The notes below the pieces were generated by a model, which saw only the letters and a list, made by a program, of their open reading frames with translations, was not told the origin of the DNA and searched no databases. 59,527 bases of DNA from Chitinophaga pinensis (lineage in GTDB: Bacteria > Bacteroidota > Bacteroidia > Chitinophagales > CAMDFR01). Position 1 is the first letter of the stretch. The number at the start of each line of letters is the position of its first letter. This document shows positions 18,133 to 26,413 of the stretch, in pieces. The DNA lies in assembly GCA_945860705.1 (NCBI GenBank), contig CAMART010000017.1, positions 1 to 59,527 of the forward strand, in the 5' to 3' direction. The position numbers were made by a program, and so were the translations under genes.

Positions 18133-19164
18133 CTAATTATTATTTGATTCTCCAATATTGACATTAACTATTTCTTCATCTTTTTTATAAAACTTAATCA
18201 ATAAAAATAGATATGATAAAACCAATGGACCAAGTATAATTCCTAAAAATCCAAAGAGTCTAATACCAAGTATCAATCCAAATATGGTGATGAGTGGATG
18301 TATATCTCCGTATTTTTTTAGTAATAAAAAACGCACTACATTATCAATATTTGTAATGATAAGAATACTATAGATAAGCAATCCACTGCCCTGCAGTGGG
18401 TCACCGGTGATGATAAGATATAAGGATACAGGAAGCCAAATAATAGTAGTTCCTACTATAGGTACTACAGAAAATAATCCAGTAAGTATAGCCCATAAAA
18501 ATGGTTGTTCTACACCAAATATTAAATAACCAATCAATGCAATGATAGCTTGTACTATTCCTAATACAGGTATACCAATACTACTACCATAAATATTGTT
18601 TTTTAGTTCTACTATCAGTAAGTGTGTTTTAGTAAGCGAAAAAGGAGAGAAAGACAATACCCATTTTTCAAATTTCAAATTTTCTTTGAGCATATAGTAC
18701 AATGTGAAATACATAATCACAAGTTGAGTGACTGTATTAGCAGTAGCATTGAGTAGATTTGGTGCGTATTTGGTGATATATCCTGCTGTCTTCTGTAGTA
18801 TATCAGATGTATTGAGTTCTATGCCATACTTATCTAAAAAAACTTGTAGTTGATCGTGTATTGTATTTAAAAAAGTACTGTAGTTATTGACTATGTAGTT
18901 TATCTTACTACTCAATAGAAGACTGATTAACACTAATGGTAGCAGAAAAACTACAAACGTAATAAGTATTATAATCAGTGAAGCAAGTGTAGCATTAAAC
19001 TTTTTTTTCTCTACCATATGCAACAAAAATCTTCTGCTTAAAACGTAAATAACGAAAGCAGCTAAAATACTATTTGCAAAATCTCCAATAAAATAAGCTA
19101 CAAGTATTCCTAGTAAAATGATGCTTACTTTAATAGGGCTGATTTCTATGTCGGATATTTTCAT
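18133..19164 (-). CDS. AI-2E family transporter (PF01594)
   Basis: 343 residues, about eight membrane helices, with the family's late signature: LWAILTGLFSVVPIVGTTIIWLP and IHPLITIFGLILGIRLFGFLGIILGPL. The name comes from E. coli TqsA, but most members are permeases of unknown or cation substrates, so a quorum-sensing role should not be assumed. Has its own -7 box (19178-19185), predicting a short leader of about 8 bases. Transcribed away from the DUF937/OmpA terminator. Confidence 0.85.
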   Translation of the reverse strand: MKISDIEISPIKVSIILLGILVAYFIGDFANSILAAFVIYVLSRRFLLHMVEKKKFNATLASLIIILITFVVFLLPLVLISLLLSSKINYIVNNYSTFLNTIHDQLQVFLDKYGIELNTSDILQKTAGYITKYAPNLLNATANTVTQLVIMYFTLYYMLKENLKFEKWVLSFSPFSLTKTHLLIVELKNNIYGSSIGIPVLGIVQAIIALIGYLIFGVEQPFLWAILTGLFSVVPIVGTTIIWLPVSLYLIITGDPLQGSGLLIYSILIITNIDNVVRFLLLKKYGDIHPLITIFGLILGIRLFGFLGIILGPLVLSYLFLLIKFYKKDEEIVNVNIGESNNN

Positions 19165-19177
19165 ATGTATATTTTTC

Positions 19178-19185
19178 CAAATCTA
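19178..19185 (-). promoter_or_regulatory. -7 element of the AI-2E-family gene
   Basis: Minus strand TAGATTTG, exact TAnnTTTG, 13 bases before the ATG, implying a very short leader. Confidence 0.5.
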
Positions 19186-19202
19186 TCTACAATTTTCCCA
19201 AA

Positions 19203-19236
19203 TAAAAAATGCCTGTAATAAAATCACAGGCATTCA
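19203..19236 (-). terminator. Rho-independent terminator after the DUF937/OmpA gene
   Basis: 9-bp stem AATGCCTGT (19208-19216) with ACAGGCATT (19226-19234) and a 9-base loop. Read on the minus strand it runs into TTTTTTATT. Ends the accD-folC-DUF937/OmpA unit. Confidence 0.85.
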
Positions 19237-19263
19237 TATCAAACTCTATATGTTACTTATCTT

Positions 19264-20589
19264 TTACTTTTTAGTGATTCTTACGTCTATTCTTCTGTTT
19301 TCTTGTCGTCCCTCTTCAGTATCATTTGTAGCTACCGGATGTTCTTGACCGTATCCTTCAGCTTTCAATCTTGCTAAATCAATTCCTTTTTTTACTATTG
19401 CATTCATAACTGTAGTTGCTCTTTCTTCAGATAGTTTTAAGTTTACTTTTGCATCACCCGTATTATCTGTATAGCCACCTATTTTCAATTGCATAGCTGG
19501 ATATGCTTTCATTATTTCTACTATATTATTTATTTGCTCATCGCTTTCTTTTTTCAATGTAGATTTTCCTGTTTCAAATAAAATTCTATCCATAGTGTAC
19601 CATGTTGTTTTATCTACTGGCCTATTCACATCATCTACAAATTTTACTAATTTATTTTCGATACCATTTTCAGGGATATTCAATTCAATACCATTTGGCA
19701 ATTTTCTTTTGAAAAATGCACCTAAACCATCTATTGCATCAGTAGTTTTATTTTTTATAGAATCACCTGCATTATCTATTGTATTAGCTATATCAGTTCC
19801 TCCATTTAGAATATCTTTTTTTGCAGTGTCTGCTATATTGGTGATGTCTGTGCCTATATTTCCTCCAGCATTGTTATTACATCCTTTCAAAAAATACCAC
19901 AACATAGTACCTGCTAGTAAAAGTAATAAAAGAGGCAAAATCCATTTCATTATAGAATTATTACCTGCGTTAATAGTAGCATCTACTTTACTATTGCTAT
20001 TGATATTACTGGTGATATTTTTTGTAGTACCTGCTATACCATCACCAAGTGTAGAAAGATTTTCTAAACCCAAAGCACCAGCAAATCTACTAGGCATCAT
20101 ACCTAATATACTTTCTTTTTGAGCACTTAGTATACTCATTAAGCCATTTACACCTATACTAGTAGAATTAGCCTGTACACCAAGTTTTCCCATGATATAT
20201 GGAGTGATCATACCTATTAATGTACTAGCCGAAGATACTTGAATTCCTGAGCTAGATGCTATAGAGTTTGATACAGCTTCTACTTTGTTTCCAAATAAAT
20301 TTGTAAGCATATTTGTACCCATAGAATTTACTTTTGAAGTTTCTTCATTAGATTCTAGCATACTCATAAAATTTACACCTACTTCACTGCTTATTGCCAT
20401 TTTCATAATGCTTTCTATACTACTAACACCATTGCTAGATGATGCAGTATTCATCAATCCGCCTAGTATTGATGGTACTGCACTAGTTAATGCTTTCTGA
20501 GTGTTTTCAGTGTTTTCGCCTATAGTACTACCTAGCTTAGAAATCAATTCTGGAGAAAATTGCTCCATCAAAAATTTTAAAATATTCAT
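19264..20589 (-). CDS. DUF937 domain / OmpA-family peptidoglycan-binding protein
   Basis: 441 residues in three parts. Residues 1-200 are a DUF937 (YidB-like) helical domain, with ENTQKALTSAVPSILGGLMN at the start. One transmembrane helix follows at about 213-230 (ILPLLLLLLAGTMLWYFL). The C-terminal 120 residues are an OmpA-like domain (ILFETGKSTLKKESD, IGGYTDNTGDAKVNLKLSEERA, GYGQEHPVATNDTEEGRQENRRIDVRI) that binds peptidoglycan. No cleavable signal: the helix would leave the first part in the cytoplasm and the OmpA part in the periplasm. Third gene of the accD-folC unit (38-base gap), with a clear terminator. Confidence 0.88.
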   Translation of the reverse strand: MNILKFLMEQFSPELISKLGSTIGENTENTQKALTSAVPSILGGLMNTASSSNGVSSIESIMKMAISSEVGVNFMSMLESNEETSKVNSMGTNMLTNLFGNKVEAVSNSIASSSGIQVSSASTLIGMITPYIMGKLGVQANSTSIGVNGLMSILSAQKESILGMMPSRFAGALGLENLSTLGDGIAGTTKNITSNINSNSKVDATINAGNNSIMKWILPLLLLLLAGTMLWYFLKGCNNNAGGNIGTDITNIADTAKKDILNGGTDIANTIDNAGDSIKNKTTDAIDGLGAFFKRKLPNGIELNIPENGIENKLVKFVDDVNRPVDKTTWYTMDRILFETGKSTLKKESDEQINNIVEIMKAYPAMQLKIGGYTDNTGDAKVNLKLSEERATTVMNAIVKKGIDLARLKAEGYGQEHPVATNDTEEGRQENRRIDVRITKK

Positions 20590-20627
20590 TTTTTTGTTTT
20601 AAAAGGATAAAATTATTGTAACATACA

Positions 20628-21920
20628 TTACAACACTTCTGCAATGACAAAAATGCTGCCAGAAATTATTATTATTTCAGATGAAGTACAAGAAGATTTT
20701 GCTCCTTCATAAGCAGAGGCCACACTAGTATAGGATTTAGCTACATAGTTCTCTTTTGTAAAAAAGTCCAATAATATCTCTTCGTCTAGTCCTCTAGGAA
20801 TGTTTGGTTTGCATAAATAATATGTTGTGTCCTTTTTTGGTAGAAGATTGATGATTTTACTAAGATCTTTATCATTCACTGAGCCATATACCCAATGTAA
20901 GTGCGTATAGTTTATTGACTTGAGTTGTTGGAGTATTTCTGTGATGCCGGCTTCATTGTGCGCACTATCTATGATCACTGTTGGATTTTTTTGTAGCACT
21001 GTCCAGCGTCCTACAAATGCAGTATTTTTTCTAAGATGTTCCAATCCCGCTTTTATATGTGCATCACTGATAGATATATTATTTTTTCTTAATATCTCTA
21101 GAGCGCTAACTGCTGTGATTATATTTTTGAGTTGATAGCTTGCATAAAAATCTATCTGTACATTTTTTATATCTGTATTATTTTTAATATGAATATTTAG
21201 TGTACTTGCACCAATATCAGTACTCACTATATTATCTATCGATACTTCTTTATCTGCAAAATATATTATAGAATTAGTTTCATACACTTTATTTGTAAAA
21301 ACTTTTTTTACTTCCTCTTGAGTTTCGCCTATCACTACTGGTTTTTTGTATTTGATGATACCCGCTTTTTCTTTAGCTATCAGTGGCAGGGTATCTCCCA
21401 GCATATTCATATGGTCGTAGCTGATATTGGTGATCACAGAGAGCAGAGGTTCTATCACATTGGTAGAGTCGAGTCGGCCACCGAGTCCTGTTTCTATCAC
21501 CGCATAGTCTACTTGCATATATACAAAATAGTCAAAAGCCATAGCAACTGTCATCTCAAAAAAACTAGGTGAGATGCGCTCTATATGTTCTTTCATTTTT
21601 GCTACAAATGCGATCACATATTCTTCAGAAATGTATTCACCATTTATTTTTATTCGTTCTCTATAGTCTTTGTAGTGAGGTGAAATATAGAGTGCTGTTT
21701 TGTAACCCGCCTCTTGTAGTACAGATGCTATCATGTGCGATACGGAGCCTTTTCCATTAGTACCTGCTATATGTATGCATTTAAGTTTTTTGTGCGGATT
21801 ATCTAGTGCTTCTAGAAGCGCTAGCGTATTGTCTAGGTCTTTCTTGTATGCTTGAGCTCCTACACGCTGATACATAGGAAGCATACCAAAAAGATAATCT
21901 ACAGTTTCTTGATAGTTCAA
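20628..21920 (-). CDS. folC: Bifunctional folylpolyglutamate/dihydrofolate synthase
   Basis: Adds glutamate to dihydropteroate and to folates, in the cytosol, with ATP. 430 residues, normal length. Family landmarks: NPHKKLKCIHIAGTNGKGSVSHM with the P-loop GTNGKGS, YISPHYKDYRERIKING, ETGLGGRLDSTNVI, NISYDHMNMLGDT and AKEKAGIIK; the Mur-ligase C-terminal domain has RWTVLQKNPTVIIDSAHNEAG. 11 bases after accD on the same strand; the accD-folC pair is an old, widely conserved neighbourhood. Confidence 0.95.
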   Translation of the reverse strand: MNYQETVDYLFGMLPMYQRVGAQAYKKDLDNTLALLEALDNPHKKLKCIHIAGTNGKGSVSHMIASVLQEAGYKTALYISPHYKDYRERIKINGEYISEEYVIAFVAKMKEHIERISPSFFEMTVAMAFDYFVYMQVDYAVIETGLGGRLDSTNVIEPLLSVITNISYDHMNMLGDTLPLIAKEKAGIIKYKKPVVIGETQEEVKKVFTNKVYETNSIIYFADKEVSIDNIVSTDIGASTLNIHIKNNTDIKNVQIDFYASYQLKNIITAVSALEILRKNNISISDAHIKAGLEHLRKNTAFVGRWTVLQKNPTVIIDSAHNEAGITEILQQLKSINYTHLHWVYGSVNDKDLSKIINLLPKKDTTYYLCKPNIPRGLDEEILLDFFTKENYVAKSYTSVASAYEGAKSSCTSSEIIIISGSIFVIAEVL

Positions 21921-21931
21921 AATAAAAAAAA

Positions 21932-22780
21932 TTAGTCGGGCATCATAGACTTAAGCAATGTAGATACCTTATCTTTCAAGTCTTTTCTTTCTATGATTAA
22001 ATCTAAAAATCCATTTTCCAATACAGATTCTGCTTTTTGAAATCCCTCTGGCAATTCTTTTCTAATAGTTTCTTTTACCACACGTGGACCAGCAAAACCT
22101 ATCAAAGCACCTGGCTCAGATATATTTACATCGCCGAGCATCGCAAAAGAGGCTGTCACACCTCCTGTAGTAGGGTCTGTGAGGAAAGAGATATATGGAA
22201 GTTTTGCATCTGATAGTTGTGTCAATTTCGCAGAGGTTTTCACCATTTGCATAAGCGAAAATGCACTCTCCATCATACGAGCTCCACCACTTTTAGAGAT
22301 GATCATCAGTCCTGCTTTTTTAGCTATTGCTTCATCTACTGCACGAGCTATTTTTTCGCCTACTACACTACCCATACTGCCACCTATAAAGTTGAAATCC
22401 ATAGAAGCTATCACGAGTGGAGTACCATTGCATTTACCTTCAGCTACCGTCATAGCATCGGTCAATCCAGTTTTTTTCTGTGCAGCTTTTAGTTTATCTG
22501 CATATGATTTTTCGTCTACAAACTCTAAGTAATCGTATGGTTCTACTTCTTTGAAAAGTCGTTTAAATCTATTGTCATCAAATAGTATTTCAAAATACTG
22601 AAGTGAGCTAATACGCTCGTGAAAGTTGCACTCTGGACATACATAGTAATTGTCTTTCAGCACATCTTGTGTCATATTTTTTTTGCACGAAGGGCACTTA
22701 TACCAAAGTCCATCAGGTACTTCTTTCTTTTCGCTCGTTTCTGTTGTTATCCCTTGTTTATTTCTTTTCCACCAAGCCAT
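21932..22780 (-). CDS. accD: Acetyl-CoA carboxylase carboxyltransferase subunit beta
   Basis: Beta half of the carboxyltransferase that makes malonyl-CoA for fatty-acid synthesis. 282 residues. An N-terminal zinc ribbon has C29, C32, C48 and C51 ([17 protein letters not shown]). The crotonase-fold body contains [39 protein letters not shown] and [22 protein letters not shown], all diagnostic. First gene of the accD-folC-DUF937/OmpA unit. Promoter at 22871-22900, predicting a leader of about 85 bases that contains a 7-base tandem repeat. Confidence 0.97.
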   Translation of the reverse strand: MAWWKRNKQGITTETSEKKEVPDGLWYKCPSCKKNMTQDVLKDNYYVCPECNFHERISSLQYFEILFDDNRFKRLFKEVEPYDYLEFVDEKSYADKLKAAQKKTGLTDAMTVAEGKCNGTPLVIASMDFNFIGGSMGSVVGEKIARAVDEAIAKKAGLMIISKSGGARMMESAFSLMQMVKTSAKLTQLSDAKLPYISFLTDPTTGGVTASFAMLGDVNISEPGALIGFAGPRVVKETIRKELPEGFQKAESVLENGFLDLIIERKDLKDKVSTLLKSMMPD

Positions 22781-22791
22781 TCTTTTAATTT

Positions 22792-22828
22792 TTGAATTAT
22801 GAATTATGAATTATGAATTTTGAATTAA
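22792..22828. repeat. 7-base tandem repeat in the accD leader
   Basis: Three copies of GAATTAT followed by GAATTTT and GAATTAA, i.e. about five period-7 units, right before the accD start. Simple repeats of this size can change copy number; any effect on accD is speculation. Confidence 0.85.
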
Positions 22829-22870
22829 AAACATCAATGTGACTTATCTATTAATTCCTACTATCATTTC

Positions 22871-22900
22871 CAAATGTAACTATTATCTTTTTGAATCAAT
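22871..22900 (-). promoter_or_regulatory. Promoter of the accD-folC operon
   Basis: Minus strand ATTG (22897-22900), 18 bases, then TACATTTG (22871-22878): close to TTTG-N19-TAnnTTTG. Confidence 0.7.
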
Positions 22901-22921
22901 AATATACTAGTACACATTTTG

Positions 22922-22966
22922 TCAAAAAAAAATGCTAAATATTTAATTTTTAAATATTTAGCATTG
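22922..22966 (-). terminator. Rho-independent terminator after fbaB
   Basis: Perfect 15-bp inverted repeat (22931-22945 with 22951-22965, AATGCTAAATATTTA and its complement) with a 5-base loop, followed on the minus strand by nine T. It is also symmetrical enough to hinder plus-strand transcription. Confidence 0.88.
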
Positions 22967-22984
22967 AATATGTGTATTAATAAA

Positions 22985-24037
22985 TTAAGCGATAGTGATA
23001 GCGCTATCTAAGTATACGTCTTGTATATTGTTAAGTAGTTCTATACCAGTTTTCATATCTTTTTGGAATGCTTTTCTTCCAGATATCAAACCTGTACCAC
23101 CTGCACGTTTGTTGATGATAGCTGTTTCTACTGCTTCTGCAAGATCTGTTTGACCTTTGCTCTCTCCACCGCTATTGATAAGACCGTTTCTACCCATATA
23201 GCAGTTAGCTACTTGGTATCTACAAAGATCTATCGGATGGTCTGTAGTGAGTTCGCTATATACTTTTGGATGCGTTTTGCCGTGTTTCGTAGCAAGGTAT
23301 CCACCATTATTGGTAGGAAGTTTTTGTTTGATGATATCTGCTTGTATAGTACTACCGATATGGTTTGCTTGACTCGTAAGGTCAGATGCTGCATGATAGT
23401 CTACACCGTCTACTTTGAAAGCATTGTTTCTCAAGTAGCACCAAAGAATAGTAGCCATACCTAGTTCGTGAGCGTATTCAAAAGCCTCCGCTACTTCAGT
23501 GATTTGTCTTCTGCTATCTTCTGAGCCAAAATAGATAGTAGCTCCTACTGCTACAGCACCCATATTCCATGCGTCTTTCACAGTACCAAACATGATTTGT
23601 TTAAAATCATTTGGGTAAGAGATAAATTCGTTATGATTGATTTTTACTATAAAAGGAATTTTGTGAGCATACTTTCTAGCGCAAGCACCAAGTACTCCGT
23701 ATGTAGAAGCTACAGCATTGCAACCTCCCTCTATAGCTAGTTTTACGATATTTTCTGGATCAAAATACATTGGGTTTGGTGCAAAAGATGCTCCAGCACT
23801 GTGCTCTATACCTTGGTCAACTGGTAAGATAGATACATAGCCTGTATTAGCTAGTCTACCGGTTCCGTATAGTTGTTGAAGGCTTCTCAATACCTGTGGA
23901 GTACGGTTTGACTGCATCCAGATACGATCTGTAAAATCGGGTCCAGGTAAGTGTAGTTGGTCTTTAGAGATAGTTTTTGACTGGTGGTCTAATAAGTATT
24001 TGGCTCTTTCGTCGCCAATGATTGATGATACATTCAT
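22985..24037 (-). CDS. fbaB: Class I fructose-bisphosphate aldolase (DhnA/FbaB type)
   Basis: Splits fructose 1,6-bisphosphate into triose phosphates by Schiff-base chemistry; glycolysis and gluconeogenesis. 350 residues from the ATG chosen. Very close to E. coli FbaB along its length as I remember it: [81 protein letters not shown] and the last residues VQDVYLDS-type ending in KITIA-like AITIA. The lysine of ADIIKQK is the likely Schiff-base residue. An ATG 13 codons upstream (24076) is rejected because a -7 box at 24074-24081 would put transcription start downstream of it. Confidence 0.94.
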   Translation of the reverse strand: MNVSSIIGDERAKYLLDHQSKTISKDQLHLPGPDFTDRIWMQSNRTPQVLRSLQQLYGTGRLANTGYVSILPVDQGIEHSAGASFAPNPMYFDPENIVKLAIEGGCNAVASTYGVLGACARKYAHKIPFIVKINHNEFISYPNDFKQIMFGTVKDAWNMGAVAVGATIYFGSEDSRRQITEVAEAFEYAHELGMATILWCYLRNNAFKVDGVDYHAASDLTSQANHIGSTIQADIIKQKLPTNNGGYLATKHGKTHPKVYSELTTDHPIDLCRYQVANCYMGRNGLINSGGESKGQTDLAEAVETAIINKRAGGTGLISGRKAFQKDMKTGIELLNNIQDVYLDSAITIA

Positions 24038-24073
24038 GTTTTGATGAATTTTTTGATTTAAAAAATTGGTCTG

Positions 24074-24081
24074 CAAAGGTA
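24074..24081 (-). promoter_or_regulatory. -7 element of fbaB
   Basis: Minus strand TACCTTTG then CAGACC, exact TAnnTTTG. Start of transcription near 24067 gives a 30-base leader to the ATG at 24037. Confidence 0.6.
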
Positions 24082-24198
24082 TGAAAAAATACTCAAGAAA
24101 GTAAGTGGGAGGGATTGTACTTTTTATTACATCAAAATAAAAACATCAATATCTATCTGTATTTATATGCCCATTATTTTATAATAAATAAAATGAAC

Positions 24199-24206
24199 TA
24201 TATTTG
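24199..24206 (+). promoter_or_regulatory. -7 element in front of the hsdM remnant
   Basis: TATATTTG, exact TAnnTTTG, 24 bases before the ATG. The promoter of the lost restriction-modification operon appears intact. Confidence 0.5.
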
Positions 24207-24229
24207 AGAATATAAAAAATAACTAATTC

Positions 24230-24499
24230 ATGTTTGAACAAACCTTTAAAAATATAGACGATATACTACACAAGGACGCAGGTTGTGGAAGTGAACTAGA
24301 CTATGTAGAGCAGACTTCTTGGGTATTGTTCCTTAAATATTTGGACGACTTAGAAAAAGACAAAGTTACTGCTGCAGCATTATCAGGCAAAGCATATCAA
24401 CCATTGATTGATAAAGAATATCAATGGACAGTTTGGGCAGCACCAAAAGGAGCAGATGGAAAGATAGACCATCATAAAGCATTGACTGGTGACGTGTAG
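24230..24499 (+). pseudogene. hsdM remnant: N-terminal helical domain of a type I DNA methyltransferase
   Basis: 89 codons matching the first part of HsdM: FKNIDDILHKDAGCGSELDY, QTSWVLFLKYLDDLEKDK and DHHKALTGD. A full HsdM has about 500 residues, with the SAM site GxGF and NPPF beyond this point, so the product cannot methylate. The frame ends in TAG just after ALTGDV, where HsdM normally continues D.F.NNKLFPYL. From there the DNA reads as the end of HsdR in another frame. So hsdM, hsdS and hsdR have collapsed into one scar by a large internal deletion. Promoter-like element still present. Confidence 0.85.
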
Positions 24500-24741
24500 C
24501 TACTTCACAAGCTACCATTTTTGCACTACTCAATGACAAGCAAAAAGATTTTATTGAATTTGTTTTGAGTAAATATATCGAGACAGGAGTTGAAGAACTT
24601 GACCAAGAGAAGTTACCTATTCTACTTACAAATAAATACCAATCGCTTGAAGATGCCAAAGATATATTAGGTGATGTTGCAAATATCAGTAGACTGTTCA
24701 TAGAGTTTCAACAACATTTATATAAAGAAAAAGTCGCTTAA
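24493..24741 (+). pseudogene. hsdR remnant: C-terminal end of a type I restriction endonuclease subunit
   Basis: Read in the frame two bases after that of the hsdM piece, 24493-24741 encodes 82 residues ending in TAA: TIFALLNDKQKDFIEFVLSK, YIETGVEELDQEKLPILL, TNKYQSLEDAKDILG and RLFIEFQQHLY. This is the conserved C-terminal helical region of HsdR. The helicase and nuclease parts (about 900 residues) are missing and no start codon serves this frame. It touches the hsdM remnant directly, so the deletion junction lies at about 24488-24500. Confidence 0.82.
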
Positions 24742-24797
24742 TTAATTTCAAAATTATAAATAGATTTTTCATTTTATTGAATACTAAAAAAAATATC

Positions 24798-25016
24798 ATG
24801 AACCCAAAAGATATCAAAAAAGAATATAGCAATGGCGAGATTACTGTAGTGTGGCAGTCGGGCAAATGTAGCCATTCTGCCAATTGTGTAAAGCATTTGA
24901 GTGCAGTTTTTAAACCCAAAGAACAACCTTGGATACAACTAGAACATGCAAGTAGTCAAGAAATAATAGACACCGTAAACAAATGCCCATCAGGTGCATT
25001 GAGTATAAAAGACTAA
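24798..25016 (+). CDS. YjdI-like (4Fe-4S) mono-cluster protein, DUF1271/Fer4_19
   Basis: 72 residues from the ATG at 24798; the frame is open to a TTG at 24777, which I do not use. Landmarks: KEYSNGEITVVWQSGKCSHSANCVKHL and VNKCPSGALSI. Three cysteines are visible (in GKCSHSANC and NKCPSGA), fewer than the four of a classic ferredoxin, as is usual in this family. Function unknown; probably a small iron-sulfur or electron-transfer protein. 56 bases after the hsdR scar, and possibly brought next to it by the deletion. Confidence 0.8.
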   Translation: MNPKDIKKEYSNGEITVVWQSGKCSHSANCVKHLSAVFKPKEQPWIQLEHASSQEIIDTVNKCPSGALSIKD

Positions 25017-25030
25017 AATCTATTTCTATT

Positions 25031-25054
25031 ATTCGCGATTCGCGAATCGTGAAT
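25031..25054. repeat. 24-base near-perfect palindrome with period 7
   Basis: Reads ATTCGCG twice, then AATCGTG and AAT; it equals its own reverse complement except at one symmetric pair. Between the YjdI-like gene and tcdA. It could act as a hairpin in RNA or as a protein site. No T-run follows, so it is a poor terminator. Confidence 0.75.
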
Positions 25055-25087
25055 TTGTTATTTCATATAGGTATATGCTACATCTAT

Positions 25088-25095
25088 TATCTTTG
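25088..25095 (+). promoter_or_regulatory. -7 element of tcdA
   Basis: TATCTTTG followed by CACAAAC; exact TAnnTTTG, 18 bases before the ATG. Confidence 0.55.
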
Positions 25096-25113
25096 CACAA
25101 ACAAATAATTTAA

Positions 25114-25848
25114 ATGAAAAATCCGCATTGGATGCAAAGAACAGAGATGCTACTAGGCGAAGACTTACTGCAATCGCTTACACAGAAGCATGTTTTGGTA
25201 GTAGGTCTAGGTGGTGTAGGTGGTATATGTGCAGAGATGATAGCTCGCAGTGGTGTAGGTACGCTCACTATCATAGATGCCGATACTGTTGATCCTACCA
25301 ACAGAAATAGACAAATAATAGCGCTCAAAAGTAATGAGCAACAATTAAAAACAGAAGTGCTTGCACAACGACTTTTGGATATCAATCCAGAGTTGATCTT
25401 GCATATAAAAACTATTTTTGTAGATGAATCTACTATGGATGATATTCTACAAAATCAGCACTTTGATTTTGCTGTAGATTGTATTGATACATTGGCATCA
25501 AAAGTGTTGTTTATAGAAGCCTGTGTGAAAAATAAATTACCACTCGTAAGCAGTATGGGAGCAGGAGGGAAGATAGACCCATCACAAATAAAAGTAGCAG
25601 ATATTAGCAAGAGTTATAACTGTATGTTGGCTCAAGAAGTACGTAAAAGATTACGAAAAGTAAGAATTAGTAAGGGTTTTAAAGTGGTGTTTTCGCCAGA
25701 GTATATAGACAAAAGCAAGGTGAAAGTTGTAGAGAATATGCAAAACAAAAAAAGTGTGATAGGTACAATATCATATATGCCAGCTATGTTTGGCTGTACT
25801 TGTGCTAGTGTCGTGATTAGAGAGTTGATTAAAGATATAATTGAATAG
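25114..25848 (+). CDS. tcdA: tRNA threonylcarbamoyladenosine dehydratase TcdA (ThiF/E1 family)
   Basis: Converts t6A37 of tRNA to the cyclic form ct6A, using ATP. 244 residues, right for TcdA. The start QRTEMLLGEDLLQSL is typical; GLGGVGG at 31-37 is the ATP site; DADTVDPTNRNRQI and VDCIDTLASKV are ThiF-family landmarks; SSMGAGGKIDPSQIKVADIS marks TcdA rather than MoeB or ThiF. No zinc CxxC pair, as expected for TcdA. Stands alone with its own -7 box. Confidence 0.92.
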   Translation: MKNPHWMQRTEMLLGEDLLQSLTQKHVLVVGLGGVGGICAEMIARSGVGTLTIIDADTVDPTNRNRQIIALKSNEQQLKTEVLAQRLLDINPELILHIKTIFVDESTMDDILQNQHFDFAVDCIDTLASKVLFIEACVKNKLPLVSSMGAGGKIDPSQIKVADISKSYNCMLAQEVRKRLRKVRISKGFKVVFSPEYIDKSKVKVVENMQNKKSVIGTISYMPAMFGCTCASVVIRELIKDIIE

Positions 25849-26000
25849 TTTTAAGAATTACAATAATATTATTATTCAGAATTATATATTGAATTATTTA
25901 TATGAAGAATATTTTTTTTCTTTTTTCTTGATAAAAAAGAAACAAAAAATCAAGACTGCGAAATAAACAAATACAAAAGCATCAGTCTTTTTTCATTTAA

Positions 26001-26062
26001 AAAAAAGTAGGCTGAAAGTCAAATTCCAGTGAAATTAAAAGTAATCCTCAGCCTACTTTTTT
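26001..26062. terminator. Long hairpin, bidirectional terminator-like
   Basis: 15-base arms AAAAAAGTAGGCTGA (26001-26015) and its complement (26048-26062) around a 32-base loop. A-run on one side and T-run on the other. 150 bases after tcdA, so it may end that transcript or a small RNA. The large loop is unusual for a plain terminator. Confidence 0.6.
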
Positions 26063-26212
26063 AAAATGCATAAAACCACGCCAAAAAAGCCTATGTTTTG
26101 TAATTTATTTATTTCGAGGTCATCCAAATTGTATCTTATAAATGCAAATTTTCTATAGGTTTTATTTAGTTCTATCTTTATAGTTCAATGAGAACTGTTT
26201 TTTTTATTCTGT

Positions 26213-26242
26213 GATTTCTTTTGCATTGAAACAAAAGAAATC
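26213..26242. repeat. 11-bp inverted repeat
   Basis: GATTTCTTTTG, 8-base loop, CAAAAGAAATC, perfect. Its core (AAA(C)AAAAGAAA) resembles the inverted repeat at 25927-25954. Such T-rich/A-rich paired motifs look like a dispersed intergenic repeat. Confidence 0.7.
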
Positions 26243-26372
26243 GCCGAAGGCAAGAAGCTAAATTCAATAAATACAGAATTCAGATACATATGGTAAAACT
26301 AATAAATTAATGTAAACTGATTAAATTTATAAATTATTGGTAAAGAAAATCGCATATACACTTAAAATTATT

Positions 26373-26380
26373 TACATTTG
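26373..26380 (+). promoter_or_regulatory. -7 element of the SPFH gene
   Basis: TACATTTG, exact TAnnTTTG, 33 bases before the ATG. Confidence 0.55.
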
Positions 26381-26413
26381 TTAAACTTAATAACCTAAAA
26401 AACAAAAATCAAT

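Larger units (their letters stand above)
25849..26413. other. 565-base stretch without a gene
   Basis: No credible coding frame on either strand. It holds an inverted repeat CTTGAT..ATCAAG (25927-25954), a long-stem hairpin (26001-26062), another inverted repeat GATTTCTTTTG..CAAAAGAAATC (26213-26242), a GAATTAT-type AT-rich patch at 25869-25895, and the SPFH promoter element at 26373-26380. A small RNA cannot be excluded. Confidence 0.7.

Noticed and set aside
18133-19164. Autoinducer-2 exporter and quorum sensing
   Set aside because: The family name is historical; no lux or lsr genes are present and most members do other things.
24037-24076. Longer fbaB starting at the ATG at 24076
   Set aside because: A -7 promoter box (24074-24081) overlaps that start, and the E. 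coli homologue aligns with the shorter protein.
24230-24499. A complete small HsdM-like protein gene
   Set aside because: It lacks the SAM site and NPPF motif and abuts the end of hsdR in another frame, so it is a remnant.
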